31,263 nt of DNA, from the NCBI GenBank assembly GCA_002441585.1, contig DJWS01000005.1, forward strand, positions 6,367 through 37,629, written 5' to 3'. A program made the position numbers and the translations under genes. This DNA comes from Candidatus Saccharibacteria bacterium UBA6224. GTDB lineage: Bacteria > Patescibacteriota > Saccharimonadia > Saccharimonadales > UBA4665. The notes under the pieces were generated by a model that searched no databases, was not told the origin of the DNA, and worked only from the letters and a program-made list of their open reading frames with translations. Below, piece by piece: positions 14,588 through 21,644 of the stretch; positions within the stretch are counted from its first letter, which is position 1, and each line of letters opens with the position of its first letter.

Positions 14588-15397
14588 TTAAGGCTGAAGA
14601 GCTCCTGCGAAAACTTGCCATGCCAACAATGACTTCGCAACCAAGCTCAGAATCATATATACCCTCTCGCCGTACAAGTAGTCTTTCCAGGGGCCAACTC
14701 GCTTGTACTGTAGGTACATATTAACAGCGAAACAACTAAAGAATACGAAGAGCGATACGAAAATCCAATAAACGAAGGTCGGTATGTTCCCAGAACCATA
14801 CACGCTGCTTGCTGCGATATAGACTCCGATAGCCAGCCAGGGAACTATGCCAGCGATGCAGCCGACTACATAACTCGACCAATCGACGACCGTACGTGGT
14901 TTGGCGGGATTAACGCGCTCCATGACCAGACCCAGCAGGTTCATTACTGCCGAGAACATGAATATCATACCCAAGCTAGTCGCATCATATACACCCGCAA
15001 GCAAGGCGATGCCAACCAGCATAGTGCTGGCACTTAGCGTATATTCAAACCACCTCAAATAGTTACGATTGCGTCGTAAGTCCGCTTCGTAACGCGCACG
15101 GTAGACGGTTGCCATCAACAGATGTGCAATTGCCGACAGCAGGAAGAAAGCGGCTACGATATACGCCAAATTAAGTTCGAATACCTGGTGTGTCGCAGGC
15201 GTAAGTACCGCCTTGCCTGCTACGTCAGTCTTGAGGTCATCGATGGTTAGGAATGATACCGTGACCGGGAATGTCTTGGTAACACTGAGTAGTAGAACTA
15301 CCATAGCCTGCCCAGCGTGCAACCCCGCCAGCCACAAGTTCCAGCCGTGGAGCTTAGCTACAGATGGTGGTTGTCGCAAACTGAGTGGTATACGCAT
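14588..15397 (-). CDS. Heliorhodopsin (seven-TM retinal protein)
   Basis: Retinal-binding light receptor of the heliorhodopsin family, inverted in the membrane relative to type 1 rhodopsins and not a known ion pump. The 269-residue product has seven TM helices (about 16-38, 72-97, 113-136, 140-158, 172-197, 207-231, 243-266). Family residues are in place: retinal Schiff-base lysine K255 in SLVAKSLLAWQ, counterion E118 in RWFEYTLS, the cytoplasmic-side H27/Q30 and S88/H92, plus GCIAGIVPW (179-187) and YLQYK (228-232). From memory these align with H23, Q26, S76, H80, E107 and K241 of the founding protein 48C12. It starts a transcript with the HAD and RNA methyltransferase genes and diverges from msrA. 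No retinal synthesis gene is seen, so retinal would come from elsewhere on the genome or from the host or environment. Confidence 0.96.
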   Translation of the reverse strand: MRIPLSLRQPPSVAKLHGWNLWLAGLHAGQAMVVLLLSVTKTFPVTVSFLTIDDLKTDVAGKAVLTPATHQVFELNLAYIVAAFFLLSAIAHLLMATVYRARYEADLRRNRNYLRWFEYTLSASTMLVGIALLAGVYDATSLGMIFMFSAVMNLLGLVMERVNPAKPRTVVDWSSYVVGCIAGIVPWLAIGVYIAASSVYGSGNIPTFVYWIFVSLFVFFSCFAVNMYLQYKRVGPWKDYLYGERVYMILSLVAKSLLAWQVFAGALQP

Positions 15398-15403
15398 ACT
15401 GGA

Positions 15404-15412
15404 ACTATAGCA
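15404..15412 (-). promoter_or_regulatory. Extended -10 promoter of the heliorhodopsin gene, leaderless geometry
   Basis: The minus strand reads TGC-TATAGT, then 6 nt (tccagt) and the heliorhodopsin ATG. No -35 or Shine-Dalgarno is evident. It shares a 45-bp intergenic region with the msrA -10 on the other strand. Confidence 0.6.
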
Positions 15413-15430
15413 AGTAACAGACTGTTAGGC

Positions 15431-15436
15431 TACAGT
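15431..15436 (+). promoter_or_regulatory. -10-like element of msrA, leaderless geometry
   Basis: TACAGT lies 6 nt before the msrA ATG at 15443. The GAGG at 15438-15441 is only 1 nt from the ATG, too close to serve as a normal ribosome site, so a leaderless start is the better reading. No good -35 is present. Confidence 0.4.
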
Positions 15437-15442
15437 AGAGGT

Positions 15443-15976
15443 ATGTTACATCGGGCAACTTTGGGTGGCGGATGCTACTGGTGCCTTGAGGCGTTTTATC
15501 GGCGTATATCTGGAATTGATAAGATAACCTCCGGCTACAGCGGTGGCCACGTCGAACACCCTACGAGCGAGCAAGTATATGCCGGTAATACCGGCCATGC
15601 TGAAGTCGTGCGATTGGAATTTGACCCTAATATCATCTCCTATCGAGAGATTTTGGAAATATTCTTCGTGATGCATGGCCCAACTACACTGAACCGCCAA
15701 GGCAACGATATCGGCGAGGAATACCGCTCGATCATCTTCTATCACGACAACGACCAGAAGTCGGTCGCGCAAGACATGATCGATAACTTCGCGACCGAGC
15801 TGTACAGGGACCCGGTCGTGACACAACTGGAGCCGCTGGGTGAGTTCTGGCCGGCTGATGAAACCATGCAAGATTATTACGCCAAAAATCCCAATGCCGG
15901 CTACTGTATAGCCGTAATTAATCCCAAAATTCAAAAATTACGCCAGAAATTTGCCGCTAGGCTAAAGACCACCTAA
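15443..15976 (+). CDS. msrA: Peptide-methionine (S)-S-oxide reductase MsrA
   Basis: Repairs oxidised methionine in proteins, using thioredoxin-type reductant. The 177-residue product begins directly with the fold: ATLGGGCYWC, with catalytic C11 and second cysteine C14, then SGYSGGHVEHPTSEQVYAG, TGHAEVV, and the C-terminal NAGYC with resolving C155. The position of the motif fixes the start at ATG 15443; an upstream extension has no homology and would run through the promoter region. It is the only plus-strand gene in the left 26 kb and is divergent from the heliorhodopsin, which fits a response to light-generated oxidants (inference). Confidence 0.96.
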   Translation: MLHRATLGGGCYWCLEAFYRRISGIDKITSGYSGGHVEHPTSEQVYAGNTGHAEVVRLEFDPNIISYREILEIFFVMHGPTTLNRQGNDIGEEYRSIIFYHDNDQKSVAQDMIDNFATELYRDPVVTQLEPLGEFWPADETMQDYYAKNPNAGYCIAVINPKIQKLRQKFAARLKTT

Positions 15977-15988
15977 TCCAATAGTGGC

Positions 15989-16291
15989 CTATTCCACGAC
16001 GGACACATCGCGCCAAAAAGCTACGTAACCACTAAAATCCCGCTTTACGGTCTGTATGGCTGAGGGCTTGGGCGATGGATAGCTAAAAGCACTGTCTTTG
16101 CTCCAGCTTCCGTCTAATCCAACATCATAGTACTGGCATTCGCCCTTCCATGGACAAGTGTACGGCGTGTCGCTGGAACGCAACAATGATTGGTTCACGC
16201 TAGAAGGCGGAAAATACCAATTACCCTCTATGTATATCAGTGATGATTTTGGTGCTTCGGCGACTACCCTATCGTTCCATATTGCCTGCAT
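15989..16291 (-). CDS. DUF427 domain protein
   Basis: Small single-domain protein of the DUF427 (NTP_transf_9) family. In 100 residues it shows the typical order: AIWNDRVVAEAP, IEGNWYFPPSSV, the CPWKGECQYYDV motif at about 45-56, and GYVAFWRDVSV at the end. The biochemical role of the family is not established. Its ATG lies inside the end of the alpha/beta hydrolase gene (23-nt overlap, different frame), so it is translated from the same message. It converges on msrA with a gap of only 12 nt. Confidence 0.88.
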   Translation of the reverse strand: MQAIWNDRVVAEAPKSSLIYIEGNWYFPPSSVNQSLLRSSDTPYTCPWKGECQYYDVGLDGSWSKDSAFSYPSPKPSAIQTVKRDFSGYVAFWRDVSVVE

Positions 16292-17114
16292 CGATCCTCA
16301 CTTCCTCTTTATTGGTTTTTTGATACCGAGTAATCAGCTTGGCCAACCGTTTGGCACTACCCTTCGACAATCCGTGCCGGTCAGTTGTCCTATAAAACTG
16401 TACATTTTGGTTGTGTGACAGCAATTTCTTGAGGTTAGACCTGGCGACGACCACGTCGAATCGCCCATGTACTATATCTGTCGAGATTGCTATGTCCTTC
16501 AACTCATCATAGCCGTGCTGCTGGATTATCGTATTGCGCAAACTACGCTCTATCGGGATCCAGGCCTGATCGGTTGCCAGGTATTTGGTCCAATTTTTCG
16601 ATATTCTAGCCACCAACCGGGTTATCGTGAAGGGTCCTGGCGGGTTGGCCGCAATCTTCTCGTACAAACCAAGATAAAACGCCCGTCGATGTTGATGGGT
16701 GCGAAATTCGGGCACATCAGCAAATAGTGGCGGTTCGTACAGCACCAACCGCCTGACCAGTTCGGGCTGCAAGTCAGCGATCCGCGTAGCAACCAGGCCC
16801 CCCATGGAGTGCCCTACCAGAATTATCCGCGTAAGTCTCAGTTTTCGGCATAACGCCAATACCGCCCTAGCCTGGTCGTCAGATGTGTAGTTGATATAAC
16901 CAGGCGCGGGTGACCGACCGTGCCCTAACAACTCTGGCACGATGACACGGTGGTTACTGGACTGCAACATCGGGACGAGCGGCTCCCAAAATACCGCATC
17001 CGACGCGATACCATGTAGCAATACTACTGTTGGGCCAGTGCCCGGATAATCTTGGTAGGCCAAACGAAATGGTCGGCCGATCATCATATGCCAAAACTTA
17101 CCGAGTCTGTTCAT
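16269..17114 (-). CDS. Alpha/beta hydrolase
   Basis: Serine hydrolase of the alpha/beta fold, substrate unknown. The 281-residue product has the oxyanion-hole motif LLHGIASDA (32-40), the nucleophile elbow GHSMGG with S103, a probable acid D220 in HGRFDVVVA and catalytic H247 in TDRHGLSKG, in the right order and spacing. No signal peptide is present, so it is probably cytosolic. It lies 26 nt after the FMN reductase gene and overlaps the DUF427 gene, forming one cluster with the zincin. Confidence 0.9.
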   Translation of the reverse strand: MNRLGKFWHMMIGRPFRLAYQDYPGTGPTVVLLHGIASDAVFWEPLVPMLQSSNHRVIVPELLGHGRSPAPGYINYTSDDQARAVLALCRKLRLTRIILVGHSMGGLVATRIADLQPELVRRLVLYEPPLFADVPEFRTHQHRRAFYLGLYEKIAANPPGPFTITRLVARISKNWTKYLATDQAWIPIERSLRNTIIQQHGYDELKDIAISTDIVHGRFDVVVARSNLKKLLSHNQNVQFYRTTDRHGLSKGSAKRLAKLITRYQKTNKEEVRIDAGNMER

Positions 17115-17140
17115 AAATCCGTACCGGCACTCTTGCCAGC

Positions 17141-17710
17141 CTAATTCCCTTTGTCCCTGCGGGCTGTCTTGAGCATATCTGCGAACCAGAGCAGCTCATC
17201 GAGTAGTTTGTTTACGTTCTTTTGATACCGCTCGGAATGTTCGGACAATATCGCTCCATCATCAGCGAACATCTTATTGACGTACGGAAAATAGACGTCC
17301 CAGCTCATAACTACCAAACCCGTCTCGCGTACCGCCGGGACAAGTGCCTCAACCGCCCGAACGCCACCCCAGTTGCCATCACTACAACCTGCAAAGGCGA
17401 TCGGTTTGTGATTGTAGAGCTGCAGCTCACTGTCTAGCATTCGCTTGAGCGAACCAGGAAAACTATGGTTATACTCCGGTGTCACCACAAAAAAAGCATC
17501 GGCCTCTTCGACGATTTGGCTGTAGCGCGGGTCTTTACCCTCCGGGTCGTTACCATCACCTGGGAAATTGAAATCTTTAGGGTCTACAAAGATGACTTCC
17601 AGATTCTCGCGCTCGGAAGCTAGTGACTCGATGTAGCGAGCCGCCTTTATCGACTGGCGCTGTTCCCGCGTCGTTCCGAGTAAAACTGCAAGTGTCATTT
17701 GCTGTGCCAT
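17141..17710 (-). CDS. NAD(P)H-dependent FMN reductase / quinone reductase-like flavoprotein
   Basis: Flavodoxin-fold oxidoreductase of the NADPH-dependent FMN reductase family (YieF/ChrR/azoreductase relatives), which reduces quinones, azo compounds or metals using FMN. The 189-residue product has the phosphate loop LLGTTREQRQS (10-20), the flavin-contact motif TPEYNHSFPGSLKRMLD (about 77-93) and GCSDGNWGG. Its ATG is 4 nt after the stop of the zincin gene, so translation is likely coupled. A role in redox defence fits the nearby msrA but is not shown by the sequence. Confidence 0.9.
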   Translation of the reverse strand: MAQQMTLAVLLGTTREQRQSIKAARYIESLASERENLEVIFVDPKDFNFPGDGNDPEGKDPRYSQIVEEADAFFVVTPEYNHSFPGSLKRMLDSELQLYNHKPIAFAGCSDGNWGGVRAVEALVPAVRETGLVVMSWDVYFPYVNKMFADDGAILSEHSERYQKNVNKLLDELLWFADMLKTARRDKGN

Positions 17711-17714
17711 GTTA

Positions 17715-18083
17715 TTACTCTAACTCACTAATCCGTTCGTGGTCCAACCCGAAGTAATGTGCCAGCTCGTGCCACATGGTGTGCCTAATTTGCTCTTTCA
17801 GGTCATCAATCGAGTCCGACACCGCACATAACGGCAACTTGAACAAAGTAATCTTATCTGGCAACACCGTATCCATACCCTGCCGCCGCGGCAATGGAAC
17901 ACCTTCGTACAGTCCAAGCAACGACTGGTCATGGCGCAACTCCAACTGTAAGCGCTGATCTGGTGATGGTTCATCTTCGAATAGAAATGCCACGTTCTTG
18001 ACGTACGGCATCTTGTCCTGCGGTAATGATTCTAAGGCATCATTGATAAATTGCTGGAATTCTTCGTCGCTGACCGTAATCAT
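17715..18083 (-). CDS. Small zincin-like metallopeptidase (PF06262-type)
   Basis: Cytosolic minigluzincin/metzincin-like protein of the zincin_1 type. The 122-residue product carries the full HExxHxxGxxH zinc motif at 105-115 (H105, E106, H109, H115) close to the C-terminus, and N-terminal segments typical of the family (FQQFINDALESLP, LLGLYEGVPL). Length matches the family. Its natural substrate is unknown. It heads the zincin, FMN reductase, hydrolase, DUF427 cluster. A TATTAT -10 ends 6 nt before the ATG. Confidence 0.87.
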   Translation of the reverse strand: MITVSDEEFQQFINDALESLPQDKMPYVKNVAFLFEDEPSPDQRLQLELRHDQSLLGLYEGVPLPRRQGMDTVLPDKITLFKLPLCAVSDSIDDLKEQIRHTMWHELAHYFGLDHERISELE

Positions 18084-18089
18084 TTGTCT

Positions 18090-18095
18090 ATAATA
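18090..18095 (-). promoter_or_regulatory. -10-like element of the zincin cluster
   Basis: TATTAT on the minus strand is followed by 6 nt (agacaa) and ATG 18083, a leaderless geometry. The surrounding region is very A/T-rich and offers other hexamers (TATAGT, TATAAA), so the exact one is uncertain. Confidence 0.35.
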
Positions 18096-18133
18096 CTATA
18101 CTTTTTATAGCAATTGAAATGCTCGCTACGTTC

Positions 18134-19666
18134 CTATGCTTCAAGCTTGAGGCGTGCGATCAGCCAATCTCGCGGCAAAATGCTCAGGAACCATCCCGCG
18201 CGCGGGCCCGATGTCTTACCGATAATCAACCGGTACAGCGCCTGGAACATCGCCTTTGGCTCCAATCCACTTGAAGCCTTCAGACTGTACACGGTATCGT
18301 GGAACCATGTCCCATCAGCATCCTGTGGCGCCTTGTCAATCGCCTCGGCCAGGCTGGCAAAAAACTGGGTTTCCGGCTCGGTGAAGCTGGTTCTGTCTAT
18401 CTTGTCCACCATTGCGAATCTAACGTCTTCTGGGGCTGAGCTATCTAGCCAGTGATCGATAAAGCGTAGCTCGCGTCGGATAATATCGCCCTGCTCTTTT
18501 ACGGTCGTCGCGTGTTCGGTTCGGGCAATTATTTCGAGCGTCTTATCCGTGTCCCGCAAAGCGGCCTGGTAACTTGCAACCAAGTGGCTAAACGGCACAT
18601 TACTGACCGTCGGCTCATCAACGCGGTAAAGGCATAATTCGAGCAATTGTTGCTCGTCGGTCGTTTTGTCGGTCTTTGCGGACAATTCCGCAAATTCATC
18701 AAATAACCGAAGGAGCGTCTCCCCTTCGTCAAAGAATAGTTGCTTATCGGGTGCATAGCGCAGCAAGAAGAACCAGACGATCTCCGGCGGCAATATATTG
18801 AGCAAATCCGCTGCCGTGATGACATCACCCGCGCTCTTGCTCATCTTTTTTGTCTGACCACTACGCATGATGAAGTTGTACGGCACCGGATACGGCGCTT
18901 CGGCATTAAATACCTCACGAACAATTACCTCACCCGTGTCATAGGAGCCACCCTTGGTGGCGTGGTCCCGCCCGAACGGCTCAGCATTTACGTGCATTAG
19001 TGACCACCGAGCCGGCCAGTCGATCCGCCAGCTCAATTTCACATCACCGGCCGAGTAATCAGCGGCTGCCTGCTCGCCATTTTTATCGATGTATTGGACC
19101 GTCTTCGCTGCCGTATCGATTGATACAAATTGCCGATTTTTGAGAAAACCATCTTCGAGTACCTGGATAGGAGTCCACTGCTCTTCAAGCTTCCGACCGG
19201 AAACTTCCTCTAAAATACGCCGAATGGTTGCGGTTTTCTCAAGCGCCTCCTCGATGACTGGCACAAAGAAGCCGGCTCGATATTTCTCGTGCGCCCGCAC
19301 TACTTCCATCTTGAGCTTTAGTTTGGCTGCAGCCGTCAGCAAATCGGCCAAAAAATAATCGGCATAGGACTGGTCGCTGCCATCAGGTGCGGGTACGTCA
19401 CACAGCGGCTTGCCAAGATACTTCGAAAATTCTTCCGGTATATTTACAGGGATTTTGCGCAGCACATCAAGGTCGTCAACTATGTGCAAGTGGCGACTGT
19501 CACGCCCGCGGCGTTCTAACTCCACGGCGATGACTTCGGCGGTCAGAACCTCACGAAGGGTACCTAAATGGTACGTTCCCGAGGGCGATACTCCCGAAGA
19601 CACCACAATATCACCCTCCGGATGGCGGGCAATCAGCTCGTCTATGACCTTATCTAACCACGACAT
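18134..19666 (-). CDS. lysS: Lysine-tRNA ligase, class I
   Basis: Class I lysyl-tRNA synthetase, the type common in archaea, spirochaetes and some other bacteria, unrelated to the usual class II enzyme. The 510-residue product has the HIGH-like motif HLGT at 33-36 (in SGVSPSGTYHLGT), KMSKS at 274-278 and a helical C-terminal anticodon-binding part. The segment that carries zinc-type cysteines in some archaeal homologues reads DVPAPDGSDQSYADYF here and has none. The ATG at 19666 is preferred because the conserved N-terminus follows directly; a GTG at 19675 is possible. It lies 76-85 nt downstream of greA with a TATACT element between. Confidence 0.93.
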   Translation of the reverse strand: MSWLDKVIDELIARHPEGDIVVSSGVSPSGTYHLGTLREVLTAEVIAVELERRGRDSRHLHIVDDLDVLRKIPVNIPEEFSKYLGKPLCDVPAPDGSDQSYADYFLADLLTAAAKLKLKMEVVRAHEKYRAGFFVPVIEEALEKTATIRRILEEVSGRKLEEQWTPIQVLEDGFLKNRQFVSIDTAAKTVQYIDKNGEQAAADYSAGDVKLSWRIDWPARWSLMHVNAEPFGRDHATKGGSYDTGEVIVREVFNAEAPYPVPYNFIMRSGQTKKMSKSAGDVITAADLLNILPPEIVWFFLLRYAPDKQLFFDEGETLLRLFDEFAELSAKTDKTTDEQQLLELCLYRVDEPTVSNVPFSHLVASYQAALRDTDKTLEIIARTEHATTVKEQGDIIRRELRFIDHWLDSSAPEDVRFAMVDKIDRTSFTEPETQFFASLAEAIDKAPQDADGTWFHDTVYSLKASSGLEPKAMFQALYRLIIGKTSGPRAGWFLSILPRDWLIARLKLEA

Positions 19667-19677
19667 ATAGTGCACTC

Positions 19678-19683
19678 AGTATA
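19678..19683 (-). promoter_or_regulatory. -10-like element upstream of lysS
   Basis: TATACT on the minus strand lies 11 nt before the ATG at 19666, leaving a leader of roughly 4-5 nt. No Shine-Dalgarno is present. Confidence 0.35.
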
Positions 19684-19751
19684 CGACACTTCGTATCCGT
19701 TATCTAGCAGTTGCAGGACTGGCACCAGATAGCTATACGGGCTGCCTGCTG

Positions 19752-20216
19752 CTAAGCGATGGCCTCGATCTTGTAGGTAACTGTCTCGGCCGGCGTCACG
19801 ATTTCGACTTGTTCGCCTAGCTTTTTGCCCAATACGGCTCGGCCCAGAGGAGATTCATCAGAAATTTTGCCCTCGAGCGGATCGGCTTCGACGGTCCCGA
19901 CAACATGGAACTCACGCTTGGCACCGGCCATGCTCTTTAGGCTCACTTTGGAGCCCAGGCGCACTTTGCCATCATCTTTCTTGACTGCCTTGATGACTTC
20001 GGCATTGTTCAATATGTATTCGACTTCAGAGATACGGGTTTCGTTGCGCTCCTGATCTTGTCGCGCAGACTGATATTCGGCATTCTCAGCCAAGTCCCCA
20101 AGTTCGCGGGCGGATTTTATGGCTTCGGCAATAGTACTGCGCTTGGCAATCAAAAACTCTAGCTCGTCTTCCAGCTCACGTATACCATCTTTGGTCAGTC
20201 GATATTGTTTGTTCAT
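19752..20216 (-). CDS. greA: Transcription elongation factor GreA
   Basis: Rescues backtracked RNA polymerase by stimulating transcript cleavage. The 154-residue product has the N-terminal coiled coil (about 8-75) with the acidic tip ELGDLAENAEY that supplies the catalytic Asp and Glu, and a C-terminal FKBP-like domain with ISDESPLGRAVLGK. An AAGGAG site lies about 9 nt before the ATG. It follows proS by 46 nt on the same strand and precedes lysS. Confidence 0.96.
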   Translation of the reverse strand: MNKQYRLTKDGIRELEDELEFLIAKRSTIAEAIKSARELGDLAENAEYQSARQDQERNETRISEVEYILNNAEVIKAVKKDDGKVRLGSKVSLKSMAGAKREFHVVGTVEADPLEGKISDESPLGRAVLGKKLGEQVEIVTPAETVTYKIEAIA

Positions 20217-20262
20217 CGGTTGGCACTCCTTTGTATCTCTTAAATGTCGGTGGTGTCTGGCA

Positions 20263-21528
20263 CTAGGCCTTTCGGCTGGTGGTCAGCCTGCCTACAAGCT
20301 CGTCTAATGTAACATCCAGGGCATCGTTGCTAGTACGATGTTTTAGTTCATAGCCGCTTGCTGCGACGGTCTTGCCGCTGACGACAGCCCTATATGGTAT
20401 ACCGAGTAGGTCGGCATCTGCAAATTTTTTGCCGGGGCGCTCATCACGGTCATCATATATTACCGCAATACCGGCTTCAGTCAATACAGATTCTAACTTC
20501 TCTGCCGTTTCGATGACCGTCTGGTCGTCGCCCAGAGGAGCGATATAAACTTGCGCCGGAGCAATAGCCTCTGGCCAGACCAATCCTTTATCATCGGCGA
20601 AGTGCTCGGCTATCATGCCGACCAAGCGACTGATGCCGATGCCGTAACAACCCATGATAATCGAGCGTTGCTCTCCTTTTTCGTCCGTGTAATACAGCCC
20701 TAGAGCATCGCTGTACTTGCTCTCCAGCGGAAAGATGTTGCCCACCTCTACGGCTCGCTTCTCAACTAGTTTCGACTTATCAAGCCCGAGCTTTTGGATG
20801 GTTTCGTCGCTGTAAACTTCTTTGTTAATGGCGATTTTCTTATCTTCGTCGACATAGATTGTGTCCTCACCGATGGGGCTGATGGTCTGGAACTCGTCGC
20901 TGAACTTATCCGTGAAATATCCGCCGTCGGCCGCCGTCCGGTAGGTATCGCCACCTAGACCAAGCCGTTCGAAGACACGAATATAAGCGGCAGCCACTTC
21001 TTCATATATCTTGGCGTGCTCTTCTTGAGTCCTCGCGAAAGAATACATATCTTTCATCAGGAATTCGCGGCCACGCAGCAAACCGCTCTTGGCCCTCAGT
21101 TCGTTGCGGAACTTGGTCTGTATCTGATATATATTAACCGGCAAATCCTTATAAGAGTTGACGAAATTGTGTAACGAGTCGACGATGGGCTCCTCGTGGG
21201 ACAGGCCCACGCCCACCTCGGTGCCGTTGTTTAGCTTGGTCTTGAACCAGTTGTCGACTTTCTTATCATCCCAACGGTCGGTTTTTTCCCAGAGCTCACG
21301 TGGTTGCAACACGGTCATTTGCACTTCTTGTCCGCCGACCGCATTCATTTCCTCACGGACTATCTTCGATATGTTATCTATTACTATCTTGCCAAGTGGC
21401 AAATAGGCATACACGCCGGCCATCATCTTATGCACATAGCCCGCCTGTATAAGCAGCTGGGCGTTTCGCGCGGTCTCATCGGCGGGTAGGTTTTTGATTG
21501 TCTTGGTGAATAGCTGGGAGAGTCTCAT
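20263..21528 (-). CDS. proS: Proline-tRNA ligase, short form without INS editing domain
   Basis: Class II synthetase charging tRNA-Pro. The 421-residue product has motif 1 around residues 45-85, motif 2 FRNELRAKSGLLRGREFLMKD split by the conserved RGREF, motif 3 GCYGIGISRLVGMIAE and the anticodon-binding domain (about 325-421). Typical bacterial ProRS is about 570 residues with a roughly 180-residue INS editing domain between motifs 2 and 3; only a short linker (about 230-265) is found here, so cis-editing of Ala-tRNA-Pro is absent. GAGG precedes the ATG by about 9 nt. Confidence 0.95.
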   Translation of the reverse strand: MRLSQLFTKTIKNLPADETARNAQLLIQAGYVHKMMAGVYAYLPLGKIVIDNISKIVREEMNAVGGQEVQMTVLQPRELWEKTDRWDDKKVDNWFKTKLNNGTEVGVGLSHEEPIVDSLHNFVNSYKDLPVNIYQIQTKFRNELRAKSGLLRGREFLMKDMYSFARTQEEHAKIYEEVAAAYIRVFERLGLGGDTYRTAADGGYFTDKFSDEFQTISPIGEDTIYVDEDKKIAINKEVYSDETIQKLGLDKSKLVEKRAVEVGNIFPLESKYSDALGLYYTDEKGEQRSIIMGCYGIGISRLVGMIAEHFADDKGLVWPEAIAPAQVYIAPLGDDQTVIETAEKLESVLTEAGIAVIYDDRDERPGKKFADADLLGIPYRAVVSGKTVAASGYELKHRTSNDALDVTLDELVGRLTTSRKA

Positions 21529-21545
21529 GATGGTTTTCCTCGGTT

Positions 21546-21551
21546 ATATTA
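21546..21551 (-). promoter_or_regulatory. Candidate -10 of proS
   Basis: TAATAT on the minus strand is followed by a short leader containing GAGG and the proS ATG. No clear -35. Confidence 0.3.
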
Positions 21552-21568
21552 CTACGGTTTTAGGGTAC

Positions 21569-21590
21569 GAAAATTACGGCCGTTGGGCCG
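21569..21590 (-). terminator. Candidate terminator between the CPBP gene and proS
   Basis: On the minus strand CGGCC-CAAC-GGCCG is a perfect 5-bp G/C stem with a 4-nt loop followed by TAATTTT. It lies about 55 nt after the CPBP stop in a 116-bp gap. The T run is interrupted, so termination may be partial. Confidence 0.45.
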
Positions 21591-21644
21591 GCATGCAGAG
21601 GAATGGGCTACTAGAAACCATCACGTTCATGCTCACATTGTACC

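Noticed and set aside
14588..15397. Type 1 (proton-pumping) rhodopsin
   Set aside because: The TM3 and TM7 motifs (RWFEYTLS, SLVAKSLLAWQ) and the glutamate counterion are heliorhodopsin-specific; no DTx-type pump motif is present.
15977..15996. Small AATAG/CTATT hairpin between the convergent msrA and DUF427 genes as a bidirectional terminator
   Set aside because: Only 5 A/T-rich pairs, no T run on either strand, and it overlaps the DUF427 stop codon.
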